From contig NW_014040389.1 of NCBI RefSeq assembly GCF_001186125.1, positions 95,142 through 126,311 of the forward strand: DNA of 31,170 nucleotides, read 5' to 3'. Within the stretch, counting starts at the first letter, position 1, and each line of letters starts with the position of its first letter. The DNA is from Sphaeroforma arctica JP610. Lineage: Eukaryota > Opisthokonta > Ichthyosporea > Ichthyophonida. A program made the translations under genes and the position numbers. Positions 1 to 10,712 of the stretch are shown one piece after another. The notes under the pieces were generated by a model. The model searched no databases and was not told where the DNA came from. It was given only the letters and a program-made list of their open reading frames with translations.

Positions 1-68
1 AAAAGGGTAGAAAATTGCGACAGGTGTTCTATACTTCTCTGAATCGCGCCAGAATACAGATATCATAC

Positions 69-275
69 CTTGACGGCCCTACCTACGTCCATCTCGTTGC
101 CGTAAAGCTGGGCAGTATCTATGTGTCTATACCCACATTTCAAAGCAGCAGTGACAGCTCTGTATGTATCTTCGGGCTCAGCTTGATAGACGCCCAATCC
201 AATTGTAGGTATACTTCTACCGTCATTCAGTGCGACGACCGAAGTCGTGACGTTCTCAACTGTCATGCTATCCAT
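69..275 (-). CDS. Aldo-keto reductase, first exon (gene runs off left edge)
   Basis: This exon encodes the N-terminal 69 residues of an aldo-keto reductase, an NAD(P)H-dependent (beta/alpha)8-barrel carbonyl reductase, probably cytosolic. The first strand and loop read [10 protein letters not shown], followed by [14 protein letters not shown]. That second motif carries two of the four family catalytic residues, the Asp of HIDTA and the Tyr of LYGNE. The catalytic Lys and His lie in later exons outside the window. The exon starts at ATG 275; a second in-frame Met three codons on is an alternative start. It ends AAG|GTATGA at position 69, a good splice donor, and the reading frame stops six bases later inside the intron. 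The class within the superfamily cannot be told from this piece. Family assignment is firm, the exon end fairly firm. Confidence 0.9.
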
Positions 276-1180
276 ACACGATTTTTTTCAAGCAAAAGGT
301 GAGTTCCAACCAGTGCTGTGTGGTGGTCTCTTAATTTTCACCTGGCGGGGTTTGGTTGGGGGTTGCTTGGCGTGTATTATGATGCTGTGGTACACATGAA
401 GTCTGGAAGATACTGGAGGATTGCAGGACTGGGGGTCGTGGATTATTGATTATTTTTATAATAGGCTCAGACTGGTAGACTCTGGTAGACTGGTAATCTG
501 GTACATAGACTGATAGACCGGCAGACTTAAAGAGTCAAGACTGGTATTTATGGTAGACTCTGGAGTCTGGGCCCCTGGGGAGGCTGGGACAGACTCTGGG
601 GCCTAGTCCTGGGAGTGGGGAGGATGTTGGGGACATAAGAATCAATTCTAACCTCAAACCGTTTTCCGTTAAAACCTTTATAAATTGAATGAATATACGT
701 TTAGGTATATTGCGGTCCTTTGTAAGCTTCTAGGTGCACCTTGCGGGTCTAAACAATTATGTGTGTACTGATTTTAACATACGAACCAGTCTTAAAAACA
801 TTTAGGTAAGCCCTTCAGATCACGTTATAACCATTATATAGGTTTAAAATTGAATAATTATTCGTTTGCGTTCAACTTCTATTCCGTACCCTCATAACGT
901 AATGAGCTTAGCCTGGGATAGACTGGCAGACTACCCCTGAAGTCTGGGTCTGGGAATTGAAAATTGTTTTTCATTTGACTTCATTGCTTTTTTTTTAAAA
1001 ACAAAAGCAAATTAATCTGCCTTCAATATTCTTGAATTTTTTATCGTATCATCAGACTTGTGAATTGTGATCTTGTCCAAAGAAAATCAAGAATCAGTTT
1101 GTACATGGAGTAAAACAGTTTCAAAGATTTTGTCGTCAAAAAGGCTTAAATCATAAAATAGATTAAAAAAAACAAATATC
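276..1180. other. Intergenic region between AKR gene and GH20 pseudogene
   Basis: I see no coding region here. It holds the upstream region of the minus-strand AKR gene, a block of TAGACT/CTGG-type short repeats around 465–605 with weaker copies near 900–960, and AT-rich DNA beyond. No hexosaminidase homology could be read upstream of 1181, so the pseudogene seems to begin abruptly. Confidence 0.6.
465..605. repeat. Degenerate GACTGGTAGACT-type short tandem repeats
   Basis: Irregular repeats of about 10–12 bp built on GGTAGACTCTG and AGACTGGTA. On the other strand the core resembles the AGTCTAC satellite at 23722–24075, so the two may share an origin. Confidence 0.6.
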
Positions 1181-2929
1181 TGGCACCTGACGGATGATCA
1201 GGGATTCAGGGATGGCGTTTTGCGTCCTTGACATACCCTGACTTACAAGAGGGAAAGGAGCTGATAATCTCTACTACACACAGCAAGAAATGAAGGAAAT
1301 TGTTGAGTATGCTCGACAATTTGAGATTAAAGTGGTTTCAGAGTTTGATATCCCGGATCACGCATCTGCTATAGCGATGGCGTATCCCAAGCTAATCGCA
1401 GAGCTTTGCGATGATTATATTATAGAGCGCAAATGGGGTGTTTTTGAGCCCTTCCTATACCCAGCGTTGCCCGAAGTGTATAATTTTATTACCAAAATCA
1501 TGAAGGAGGCCACAAGCATCTTTACAGACGAGTATATACACATTGGCGGCGACGAGATCAACCCTAAGCAGTGGACAGAAGGTGCAACAATACAAGCATT
1601 CATGATTGAGGAGAATCTTGCTGATGATTTAGTGTTGCTCGCTAGTTTTAATGCGCGCGTAGAAAAACTCCTAGGAATACTAGGCCGCAAGATGATCGGC
1701 TGAGATGAAACATACCATGCTAATCTGTCGAGAAATGTTTTGATCCAGTTGTGGAAAGGCCACGGCTCTCTCGGAGAAGCTGCCCGCGATGGATTCCAAG
1801 GTATTCTATTGACTGGCTTTTATACCGGTCAGCCACAAGCAGCCTTGATGCATTACCGTAATGAGGAGTTGCCACATGCGCTTCGAGTTGACGATGCGGT
1901 TACGAGCGGCGAAACGTGGGAGACTTGGCAATTCATGGCACCGCGCAAGCGTGGCAGTGAAGTGCACGGAGATTTCACTCTCGTTCATGCACAAAAAGGG
2001 ACTCGGTTTTATCGGGGTTTCCGGCCGTTCTCATCGGGCTGTCTTTGACGTGAAGACAGTTAAGAATGTGACCTCTTTCTGGACGAACTTGTGACGGCCA
2101 GCTCAGCGGAGACATTTTGGTGGGCAACATACCCTACCCAGCTACCGGTCAACTTGCGGTATCAAACATGGCATATTCTGTTTACCTTCCTGATTGTTCT
2201 CACGGCTAACGAAGAAAAACTTATCAAGGGCGGAGAGGTCACACTGTGGGGCAAAATAATAAAGGAGGATACCATTGATGTGCGTATGTGGCCTCGTTCG
2301 TACGTCATTTCTGAGCAATTATGGTCGTCGATTAATCTCATTGATGAAGATAGTAAGTACGAGGGATTGGCATCTATGGACCAATGGTCTACAGTATCTG
2401 TTGGTATACAGCAACACTGGAATACATACGTCGATCAGATGCGCCTGGCCAAATGTTGAATGGACCTCAGACTACTCCAAAGACTGCCCGAGGCTGTCGA
2501 ACAAGCGCAGTACTATCACAGACATCACGAGAAATCCGCAAATGAAAACTACGACCAATTTGATCCCTTGAATAGATTCGCAGACAGTCTACCCCCTGAA
2601 AGTACGAGAGTGCGTTATCTACTGAAGCAAGAATGTCGCTGATCCCGCCCTGTTCGAAGTCAAGACGGCGATGATCCAGACGCTGAACAACTCGTGGACA
2701 GATAAGTACGAGGCGGTGTCTTTCTTGAACACTAACAACTATCTCTTGACCGATAACAACTATCTCTTGACCGCTAACAACTATCTCTTGACCGCTAACA
2801 ACTATTGAATACGCAATCGAAGCGGTCACCGCCGCGAAGCAGCTTCTGAACAATGCGCAACACATCCAAGACGAGTTGGTGGTGTCAGTCGCCTATCCTG
2901 TGCAGTTCCTACTCGATAATGCCTACTAA
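1181..2929 (+). pseudogene. Decayed GH20 beta-N-acetylhexosaminidase, intronless, 5'-truncated
   Basis: Stretches in all three plus frames line up, in order, with a family 20 glycoside hydrolase, which removes terminal GlcNAc/GalNAc. Readable blocks are WHLTDDQGFR (1181), NLYYTQQEM (from about 1266), EFDIPDHASA, HIGGDE with the catalytic Asp-Glu pair at 1551–1556, QPQAALMHYRN, a WETWQF stretch, GGEVTLWGK (about 2230), WPRSYVISEQLWSS and a C-terminal domain ending at TAA 2927–2929. I count about eight lesions: frameshifts near 1230, 2000, 2090, 2200, 2635 and 2800, a TGA at 1701–1703 where the family has the Trp of GWDE, and a TGA at 2457–2459. No introns are seen, unlike the neighbouring genes. 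The C-terminal half reads like bacterial GH20 enzymes, so a retrocopy or an old horizontal transfer are both possible. Homology is firm; origin is open. Confidence 0.92.
2737..2799 (+). repeat. 21-bp tandem repeat, three copies, inside the GH20 pseudogene
   Basis: Three copies of a 21-bp unit, starting AACTATCTCTTGACC and differing by one base (GATAAC or GCTAAC), lie in the C-terminal coding part and then break into a partial fourth copy. Seven codons per unit keep frame (NYLLTAN). The pseudogene frame changes just after the array, so slippage here may have caused that lesion. Confidence 0.9.
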
Positions 2930-3809
2930 AGGAGTACATTCCAGCGTAACAAGGTTTGGCACTTGACAGCTGGCTTCTATTAAGAAGTGAAGTAGGTATA
3001 TTCCTAAAATAAAATACTTATGGCAAATTGACAATACAAAAATATTTAAACACGAGTGAAATATAATTTTAGAACTTCTCATGTCACGCAACACAATATA
3101 GACGACCGGTAGATATATAGAATTGAGGAGTGGTGTAGGTATATTTGTAAAATAAAACAGTGTAATTGACACTATATATGAATATCCAAGACCATGCGAG
3201 TGAAATGTTTTTATAGAAGTTCTCACATCACGCTACGCAATATAATTGTAAACGGCTGGTAGATACATATTTTCCTAAAGGAAAGACCTATTTTGAAATA
3301 ATACATAACTTGTACGAGCAGTACTTCCCGCGTGGGGTGAGTACAGCTCGGTACATAGTTGACATACTTTTCGTCTAGCATTGTTGTCTCTCCTACTAGC
3401 CCTCAGCAAGTACATGAACCTCTACACTCTACAGCTATACTCTACTAAATTAGTAGATACATAGTAAATACTAAATATTAGTAAAAAGTTGAAATAGATC
3501 TTCTACACTAAAAATGCACCTACATCCAATCAGATCACCTTTTGTATAGATTATTGGCCCAGACTTGTTCAGAATACCGATTTGAGATTCAAAATATCCC
3601 TGAAAATGAACAAAGCTGCCTCAAAAATGAAAAAATTATATTGAACAAAAAATATACGACAAAAAAATTACAGTGCTCTCGCTCTGACCACTCACCAAGG
3701 CCCTCCTCCTGTGCATGCGTCTGGCGTGCAGCAGGGAAGACTTTTCCCACACCATTTTCCTCAGAGAGCCTTCGGATACACTATTGAAAGTAATCTTGCG
3801 TTCGAAAAG
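2930..3809. other. Intergenic region after the pseudogene
   Basis: AT-rich DNA without a gene I can support. It carries the 143-bp tandem duplication at 2992–3270, then unremarkable sequence leading to the candidate small gene at 3810. Confidence 0.5.
2992..3270. repeat. Divergent tandem duplication, period about 143 bp
   Basis: Copy 1 starts GTAGGTATAT at 2992 and copy 2 starts GTAGGTATAT at 3135. The same order of blocks is seen in both: AAAATAAAA, AATTGACA, GAGTGAAAT, TTCTCA(T/C)(G/A)TCACGC and CGG(T/C)(G/T)GGTAGATA-like ends. Indels and many substitutions separate the copies. Function unknown. Confidence 0.8.
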
Positions 3810-4232
3810 ATGTCCGACAACCAAGACAACTCTCCTCCATCCCCGGAGCCTCAGATAATATCCGGTAGGGTGACTAAATTATCACGTTTTCCATCGGAGT
3901 AATAAATGAAATAGGTACCTATGTACGTCGATACGGATCGCACGATCCCAAAAGTTGAGGTACTCTGATTTGTAATTGGTTTACATACATACGTCTAGGC
4001 TTTTGAGGTATACACACGTCTACAAACCGTAATAATGTGTTAAAATATTATGTACGTATCTTGAGCCCAAAAATTGCGCTCACCCCTGTTGCATGTCTGC
4101 TTCTTAGGATGGGAGCACTCAAGATATGCGCACCGCGACACTGAACGTAACGCATACAAGGGCAAGAACGATGGGGGCGATCCAGAGTGGTTGGATTATG
4201 GGTCCAAGAGTGCACGATCCGGACGCAATTAG
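3810..4232 (+). CDS. Candidate two-exon gene for a 59-residue hydrophilic protein
   Basis: Proposed exon 1 is 3810–3864 (ATG after TTCGAAAAG) and encodes MSDNQDNSPPSPEPQIIS plus one base. The donor is G|GTAGGG, the intron 3865–4107 (243 bp) ends TGCTTCTTAG, and exon 2 is 4108–4232, ending in TAG. Exon 2 begins GWEHSRYAHRD, continues with NDGGDPEWLDYGSK and ends SARSGRN. Phases join exactly. The product has an acidic Ser/Pro-rich head and a charged, aromatic-containing tail, with no signal peptide or membrane segment. I do not recognise the family. The alternative is an unspliced 30-residue ORF from 3810 that stops at 3902. The codons look used, but homology is unproven. Confidence 0.45.
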
Positions 4233-4638
4233 ATCGACACCTCTAAGGTTCTACACGATTTTTGGGATGTATTACTTGTTTTATTATTATTATCAATTGG
4301 TTTGGTTCAGCTGATTTGGGTTGTTTGCTTGTCAACATTTGAATAATTTAATGTGTTGTGTATCGTAGTGCCTTACGTCTACACACAGCCAGGAAAGAGA
4401 GAGAACCAGTATCTGTAACGGCATAATATATTCTACTCACTTTCGCAAATAGGTTGGGAGCACGCTAACCATGCGCATCGGGTTTGTCGAGTGTGGACCA
4501 TGCGAACTGGCACGTCGATTTGAATACTCGAGAATTGAAGATTATATTACCATGTTGCGATGGTTGCGTTTTTTTATTGTGGGAGTGTACGAAGCATAGC
4601 TAACTCGGCATAACCTGAAGTTATGCTTCGCGCTTAAT

Positions 4639-4644
4639 AATAAA
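4639..4644 (+). terminator. Possible poly(A) signal AATAAA
   Basis: AATAAA on the plus strand, about 400 bp after the stop of the 59-residue gene. The distance is long, so the link to that gene is only a suggestion. Confidence 0.3.
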
Positions 4645-4969
4645 GAGATGCATTATGTTATATTCCCTGTCGTTCGCTATCTGAAATGCCATTTAACATT
4701 GCTCTATCTATCTCTCCTTCAGTTGTACTTTACATCTCAAATTGGTGTATAACAATTTCACTTAGAATATGCTGGCACTTCAATTTAGACGATTTGAGAG
4801 GTGGTCTTGAAATAGTGTCGAGTCGAACCACACGTGAAGGCTTACGGGAATATTTTAATACGTACGCATGCGCGACGTGTTTAACTCGTATACGTATATG
4901 AATACGCACTTTCATTGTGACACGAATAAGAACCTTTTCGTGTACAGAATCTATAAAGGTTTGGCTATC

Positions 4970-5525
4970 CATACACACACACATATATATATATACATAT
5001 ATATATATATGTATACATATATATATATGTATATTATATATATATACATATATATATATCTATATATATATTTATACTCACTCAAACATATATAAATATA
5101 TAAAGATATATATACACATATACATATATATGTTAGAAAACAAATATGTATATATATTAGAAAACAAATATATATACATATATAAACACACACAGATAAA
5201 TATGAATATATATACATTCATGCATACATTCCTACATACATACACACTCACACACGCTTATATACATGTATATGTGTGTATATACATTCACATATAATGC
5301 ATATATATATGTTTATATACATACACATTATACATACGTAAATATGTATGTATATATATATATATATATATAAATACATATGCATACTTATAAACACATA
5401 CATACAAATTTTCTACATATACATGTACATACATAAATATACATAACATATATATATATATACACACACATATATATATATATCTATATATATATATACA
5501 TACATATATATATAAATATAATATG
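4970..5525. repeat. TA/CA/TACA microsatellite, about 550 bp
   Basis: Nearly uninterrupted mixtures of ATATAT, ACAC, ACATATAT and CATACATA. Long open frames on both strands here (IYIYIY-type translations) are repeat artefacts. Confidence 0.95.
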
Positions 5526-5804
5526 AGCTGTTGAACTTTTCAATGAAGTATACTTAACATTGTACAGGGTATGCCAGTCGGCCACCGGTCCCCATTGATA
5601 GTGAGAACTAATACTTTTCGATATCGACTGCAGCCAACAGTTTCAATAAGCCTCACAATCGGCCCCAAGACAGCCAGTCAAAGTATGTAGGTAGTGGCGA
5701 ATGCACTTGTCCCTAAGTCCTCCCAAGGTACAAAAACATGAACCAAGACTCACCGCTTCAGTATCACCGGCTAATAGCGACAAACGTTTTCAATAGTCCG
5801 AGAT

Positions 5805-5810
5805 TTTATT
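5805..5810 (-). terminator. Poly(A) signal AATAAA for the L1 gene
   Basis: TTTATT on the plus strand is AATAAA on the minus strand, 86 bp after the L1 stop codon, a usual position for a poly(A) signal. Confidence 0.5.
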
Positions 5811-5895
5811 CCTAGAAGTTCTGACAACAATCGGTACGGCTGGAGGGCTGGGCAGTTATCCGACACGCTCGACCGTTTGACTAAAAAAAGCACCA

Positions 5896-8800
5896 CTACT
5901 TAATACCTAGAGCCTTGAGTTCTTTGATCGCGATCTCCACACTTGGGCCTCTGCTGGTGGTGAGGTGTACTTTCTGCAGCATCTCACCTGTGCAAATAGG
6001 ACAGTATAACCAGAAAAACGCTCAGTGTGATGATGGGTATAACCTTATCTATCGACCCGCTAGTGGCTCCTGACTACAGAGTGAGTGTGCACGGCAATCG
6101 GTATTGCTCACATCAGGAATTATGCAATGGAGATGCCAGCATGCGATCTGACACAAAGATCGTGAGCATGTTTGGCATAGACCGCATCCATCTGCGAGCA
6201 TCGGGGTTGCATAAAAGAGTGAACGCCGATTGTGAGAGCACTCACACAACAGCGTATGCGTACAATTGCACATCAGCCTACAACATCGCATCTCACGCCA
6301 CCCTAGCAGTACTACAATACTACGCGTCAACATGGTCACGCACACACACCTTTAGTATCTTCGGGTTTGAACGTGCGTATTCCCGACAGGTATGCAAGCA
6401 AGTTCGCCTTCAGAGATTCATTGTCCAAGGTGAGCTGCACATGGCATATGAAATGAATCGATGAGTTTACTAGATGGCCGTAGTCATTACATACATATGT
6501 ATATACACACACAGACATACATACAAACACACACACACGTATATACATACATACATACACACACACAGATATATATATAAGCTATAAAGCACGCGACGAC
6601 AAAATTAACGCTATATATATTCATGTTCATACATACACACAGATATATATATACATACATATATAGACAATAATATATATATATATACATACATACACAC
6701 ACATATATATAATAATATATAATATATAGATCTATCTATTATCTATTATCTATTAGTCTATCTATATATATATATATTGTCTAATAAGCGCGACGGCAAA
6801 ATTAACGCCAGTCATAAATCCACACGGGATTATAGTACATCCTCATGATTATAGTACATCCTTATGCTTGTATGACAACTTCCTTGCACCACCCCATTGC
6901 CTATAAGTGTTCACACCTTGCCCAGACCGACGTTACAAACCCCGGTCTTCGTGGTTTTGAATTCCACACTGTTTCGGAATTTCTTGACACCGGCAGCTAT
7001 GTCCGTCAACACAGTACCTGTAAACGAATATCAGTTGGTATTGATTATGTGAGACAAGCCCGTATTGTAACCTGAATATTGTGATGAGATTCGCAAGCTT
7101 TCGTAGAATGCGGTTGACTATATGACGTACATCCGATCTCGTAAAAAATTTCATCGCACTCAGTCGCCTTTGCCCGCAAATGTAGCGGTAACCTTTTACG
7201 CTACTGTGTCTAAAACTTAAACCCACAAAGAGACGCACACTTCCATCTCCCTACGGCTTCTTCCTTCACAAGAAGTTCTAAGTATGACTAAACAGAAAGA
7301 AAGCCGGTAGAATCGCCTACCAGGTACACTGTCGCTCCAATCACAACACAGAATATCAAACGATACGTTTGCACGCTTTCGTACTGCAGCCAAACTATGC
7401 TACGCTAGTGTGCGCATTGTCAGCTCATAAGCGAAGTTCGCCGGGGCAAGCAAGATAACTTTCACAACAATCGATCAATACAGGTTTGCGCCGGCATAAA
7501 TTAAGTCAAAGTAGTTGGTTACCGACTGACGCGAGCTCTTAGGCTTCAGAAATCTATCACCTTATCCTTATCTACAGTCTGAAAATGCAATGGTTCACAA
7601 GAACATACACAATACTACACCCACTCCTCACCTTTCTTCACCGTGGGAGTCAGTCCTCTCAGTTTACGAGCGGCCGGGCGCAAGGCTTTGAGCATCTCCG
7701 GGGTGGTTAATATTAAGTCGAACTTCGCAAACTCGAATGCGCCAGATACCTGATACGCCAATGTGAAGGTTTAGAATCACCGAAGGCAAGGGAGAAACAA
7801 GTGCGGATACAAAAATCCAATCGTGTTATAGCTATGTATGTACCCTCCCCTGGAACCAACACATATATAATGTAATATGGCTACAATCAACCAATCGTCC
7901 TTGATCTATGTATTAACCCACACACAGGTCCCATCCACACATAACGAATTACGGATACAAACACCGACGTATATGAGGCCCGAACGTTGAGAAGCCCTAC
8001 GAACGCTGCAATAGCTATACGATCATAATTCGTGGAAGGCGAGGATCTACCTTGTTTATTGCGGTCGCACAAGGAACATACGTGTTCGTATCCACACAGA
8101 GTTTTGATGGCACAAATGAATAGAAGGTAAACAAACACTATTCATTTGCATACATGTATGATATTCGAGTGAAACCATACGTGTCTGCATGATGTTGTAC
8201 ACTAAATCATATACACGTACATGAAACTATTGAAAATCATGCTCATCTTGCTAGTGTATAGGAACATATGCAGACACGTTTCTGCTGAAAAATGACTTAC
8301 TTCCGTTGCATATACAGGTATGTACTGGCAACAAGCAATTGATTATACCGAGCCTTACCTACACATATATATGCAGATAGACACGTATAGATACAGGCAC
8401 ATAAATATGTACACATAAAGAGAGGTCGGGTCCATTCGCAAGCAAAAAATACTAAACACTCGCTCAATCGTCATGTGGTAAAGCGGTGGTAGACTGACTT
8501 AGACCAATGGTGTGTACATACAATGTTAGGAATCTCATCGCTTCCAACTACAAGATCTGCACCGGCCTCTTGTGCCTTCTCTGCTTCCTCGTCCTGGAAA
8601 ATAGAAATGGTACGCCGATAGGTTGAGCACACACACAATTGTTTGTCGAACATAGCAGGGGGCCTGTCTGCAAATTCGAACTAGATTTTTCTATATGAGG
8701 GACATCACGCGCCATGAGTTCGCTGGGACTGAGTTGCACGTTAAGTAGAACACACACGCACTTGTGCAGAATATGCAACGCAGAGCGATAGTTCATATCC

Positions 8801-9700
8801 AGACATAAAATACACTTAATTCATATCCAGATATAAAATACACTTAATTCATATCCAGATATAAAATACACTTAATTCATATCCAGATATAAAATATACT
8901 TAATTTATATCCAGATATAAAATACACTTTCCAGATATACATCGGACTGGTTTGTATCCAACGCCAAGCACGTGTCAGGCGGCTGGCGTATCTGCAGATA
9001 CACACGCTTGATGCACGTGGCATAAATTATCAAGCTACTTATAAAATTGGATGTCGCCACAAAGCCGAAGCGTATGGATGCATTCCCGGGTTGTTCCTTA
9101 TACACTTGCATAGCCTTAGACACATCCAGCAAAGCGCATGCCAATTGGTGAGGACTCTTGTACGGAGAGCGCATTCCATGTACCGTCTATGGCTCCAGGG
9201 ACTCATTGTCACCAAGTGCGGCAAGTTCAAGACTGCCTAACATGCGTACTATTGTGATGTAATACACTCAGGTACTATTGTGATGTAATATACTCACACC
9301 CCACTTTAACTACAGCGATTTGGATCGTACACACATCACGATACACAGCGCTCTTGAAGTACGCATTGCATTCGGGGTATAAAAAAATAAACAAAACAGA
9401 AAATACCTCGGCGATGACCAGAATTTTCTTATCCTTGCCAACTGACTTCGGTAAGATTACTGATCCGCGTACTATGTGTCTGTTCTTCTTCTTCTTGTCC
9501 CATGTGTTCACTGCCAATGCACACTGTGAATAGTTGTGGGCCGATCAACAGGGGAGCACCGCGCGATGAAAAATAAACATATGAGACTGTTTGCCACCAA
9601 TTTGGATTGGAATGTACTATTCGCCGGTAGAGCCTCAGGCGCAGACTTCAGCTCGCACACAACACAAGCTTCATCTGCGGTGTATACACATAGCTCACTA
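5896..9700 (-). CDS. MRPL1: Organellar (bacterial-type) large-subunit ribosomal protein uL1, 5' exon(s) missing
   Basis: Seven exons on the minus strand encode about 228 residues of ribosomal protein L1, which binds large-subunit rRNA at the mobile L1 stalk, here most likely in mitochondria. Exons: 9598–9700 (start approximate), 9407–9523, 8522–8593, 7632–7749, 6917–7017, 6350–6434, 5987–5896 with stop TAG. All joins have GT–AG and matching phases. Diagnostic pieces in order are ADEACVVCELK, LAVNTWDKKKK, IVRGSVILP, EKAQEAGADLVVG, KFDLILTTPEML, RGLTPTVKKGTV, KTGVCNVGLGK and VHLTTSRGPSVEIA. These follow bacterial L1 rather than cytosolic L10a, notably GTV…GLGK followed by LTLDNESLKANLLAYL. The C-terminal motif usually reads STMGPGV; here it is TTSRGPSV. 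The exon with the start Met and any transit peptide was not found. Introns of 362–813 bp hold minisatellites. Confidence 0.9.
6490..6780. repeat. Microsatellite inside the L1 gene intron, with flanking direct repeats
   Basis: CA/TA/CATA-type repeat and TCTATCTATTA runs, within the intron between exons 6917–7017 and 6350–6434. A unique segment of about 20 bp (GCGACGACAAAATTAACGC) at about 6593 recurs as GCGACGGCAAAATTAACGC at about 6790, bracketing the second half of the array. Confidence 0.9.
8792..8937. repeat. 28-bp minisatellite, about five copies, in the L1 intron
   Basis: Copies start at 8792, 8820, 8848, 8876 and 8904. The unit begins TTCATATCCAGATATAAAAT and the last copy is partial. 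It lies in the 813-bp intron between exons 9407–9523 and 8522–8593. Confidence 0.92.
8905..9243 (-). other. Open stretch of unknown nature inside an L1 intron
   Basis: One minus-strand frame is open from ATG 9243 to a TAA at 8905–8907 except for a TAG at 9187–9189. The upstream part reads MLGSLELAALGDNESLEP. The part after the TAG reads MRSPYKSPHQLACALLDVSK and then QVYKEQPGNASIRFGF. The composition is protein-like (amphipathic, few repeats until about 9000), but I do not recognise a family, and the final part runs into the 28-bp repeat. It could be a gene or transposon relic, or chance. Confidence 0.25.
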
Positions 9701-10139
9701 CTGCTTCATGGAAGGCTGGATTCAATCCTTGGTTAGTGGCTATCATTGAGTTCTCGGTGTATGTATTTGTTTATGTGCGTAGTCTCCAAACTCAAACATC
9801 TGCCGATTCGCTTTGGTTAACCTCAATTCTCGTGTATATACATATAAAATATATATTCCTGGATATAACAGAATGGACTCATTTTCATAGAGAAAAAACA
9901 TGCAGATGCTTCAATGGGCGGCGGAACTGCAACGTCTCGCATATAATATAGGCATAAACTGTTTAATTCTCGCTACCTCCTCGAGTAGGTGCATAGCATA
10001 CACATATATGGATGAAAAACAAATAGGATTCAACTATAAACAAAAAGGCTTTATCTATACACAAAGCGACGAACATAGTGGTATGACCACAGCACGTACA
10101 CGTGCTCTTGTACGTACAAGACACAATCACCCACCCTAA

Positions 10140-10712
10140 CCTATATACATCAATATATACCAATGTTTGTTCATATATATATCCGAGCATACATTCATAT
10201 ACATACATACATACATATATACAGACACACAAGACATCTATATATATATATATATATATGCATATACAACCACAACACACACAAACACACATAAACATTT
10301 AAATATGGATTGATACTTCATGATACACTACCTTGCACATAACATATATACACACGCACCCACACGTATCCACACACATATACATATAATATATATATAC
10401 ATATATGTAATTATAAACATATTTACATACATGTGTACAGACATAACACTATATAACAATATATAGCAATATACAACAATATATGGGTACGTATATTGGT
10501 ACTCGTTGATAATATATATATATACATTATATATTTATATATATAGGAATGTATCTTCATACTTGTACATTTTGGTACAGATTCGTAGACACAGTCAAAC
10601 AGACAGACACACCTACTTATATATATATTTATATACACTCAAACACACGCACACGCAAACACGCACAGAAACACACACACACACACAGACACAGACATAC
10701 ACACACATATAT
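10140..10712. repeat. CA/TA microsatellite up to the assembly gap
   Basis: Mixed (CA)n, (TA)n and (CATA)n sequence with short unique interruptions, running straight into the run of Ns. Cysteine/tyrosine-rich translations on the minus strand are repeat artefacts. Confidence 0.92.

Larger units (their letters stand above)
4233..5895. other. 3' flank of small gene, microsatellite, 3' flank of uL1m
   Basis: No gene that I can support. The left part is AT-rich with a possible poly(A) signal. The middle (4970–5525) is a long microsatellite. From 5526 to 5895 lies unique sequence that should be the 3' UTR and flank of the minus-strand L1 gene. Confidence 0.5.

Noticed and set aside
2467-2865. 132-codon minus-strand frame with VVSGQEI repeats
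   Set aside because: Antisense of the GH20 pseudogene; the repeat is the 21-bp array read backwards.
4868-5297. Ile/Tyr-rich frames on both strands, and similar ones near 6500, 10200 and 31000
   Set aside because: Pure translation of TA/CA microsatellites.
6027-6464. 145-codon plus-strand open frame
   Set aside because: It spans an L1 intron and runs antisense across the L1 exon at 6350–6434, whose minus-strand reading is clearly homologous.
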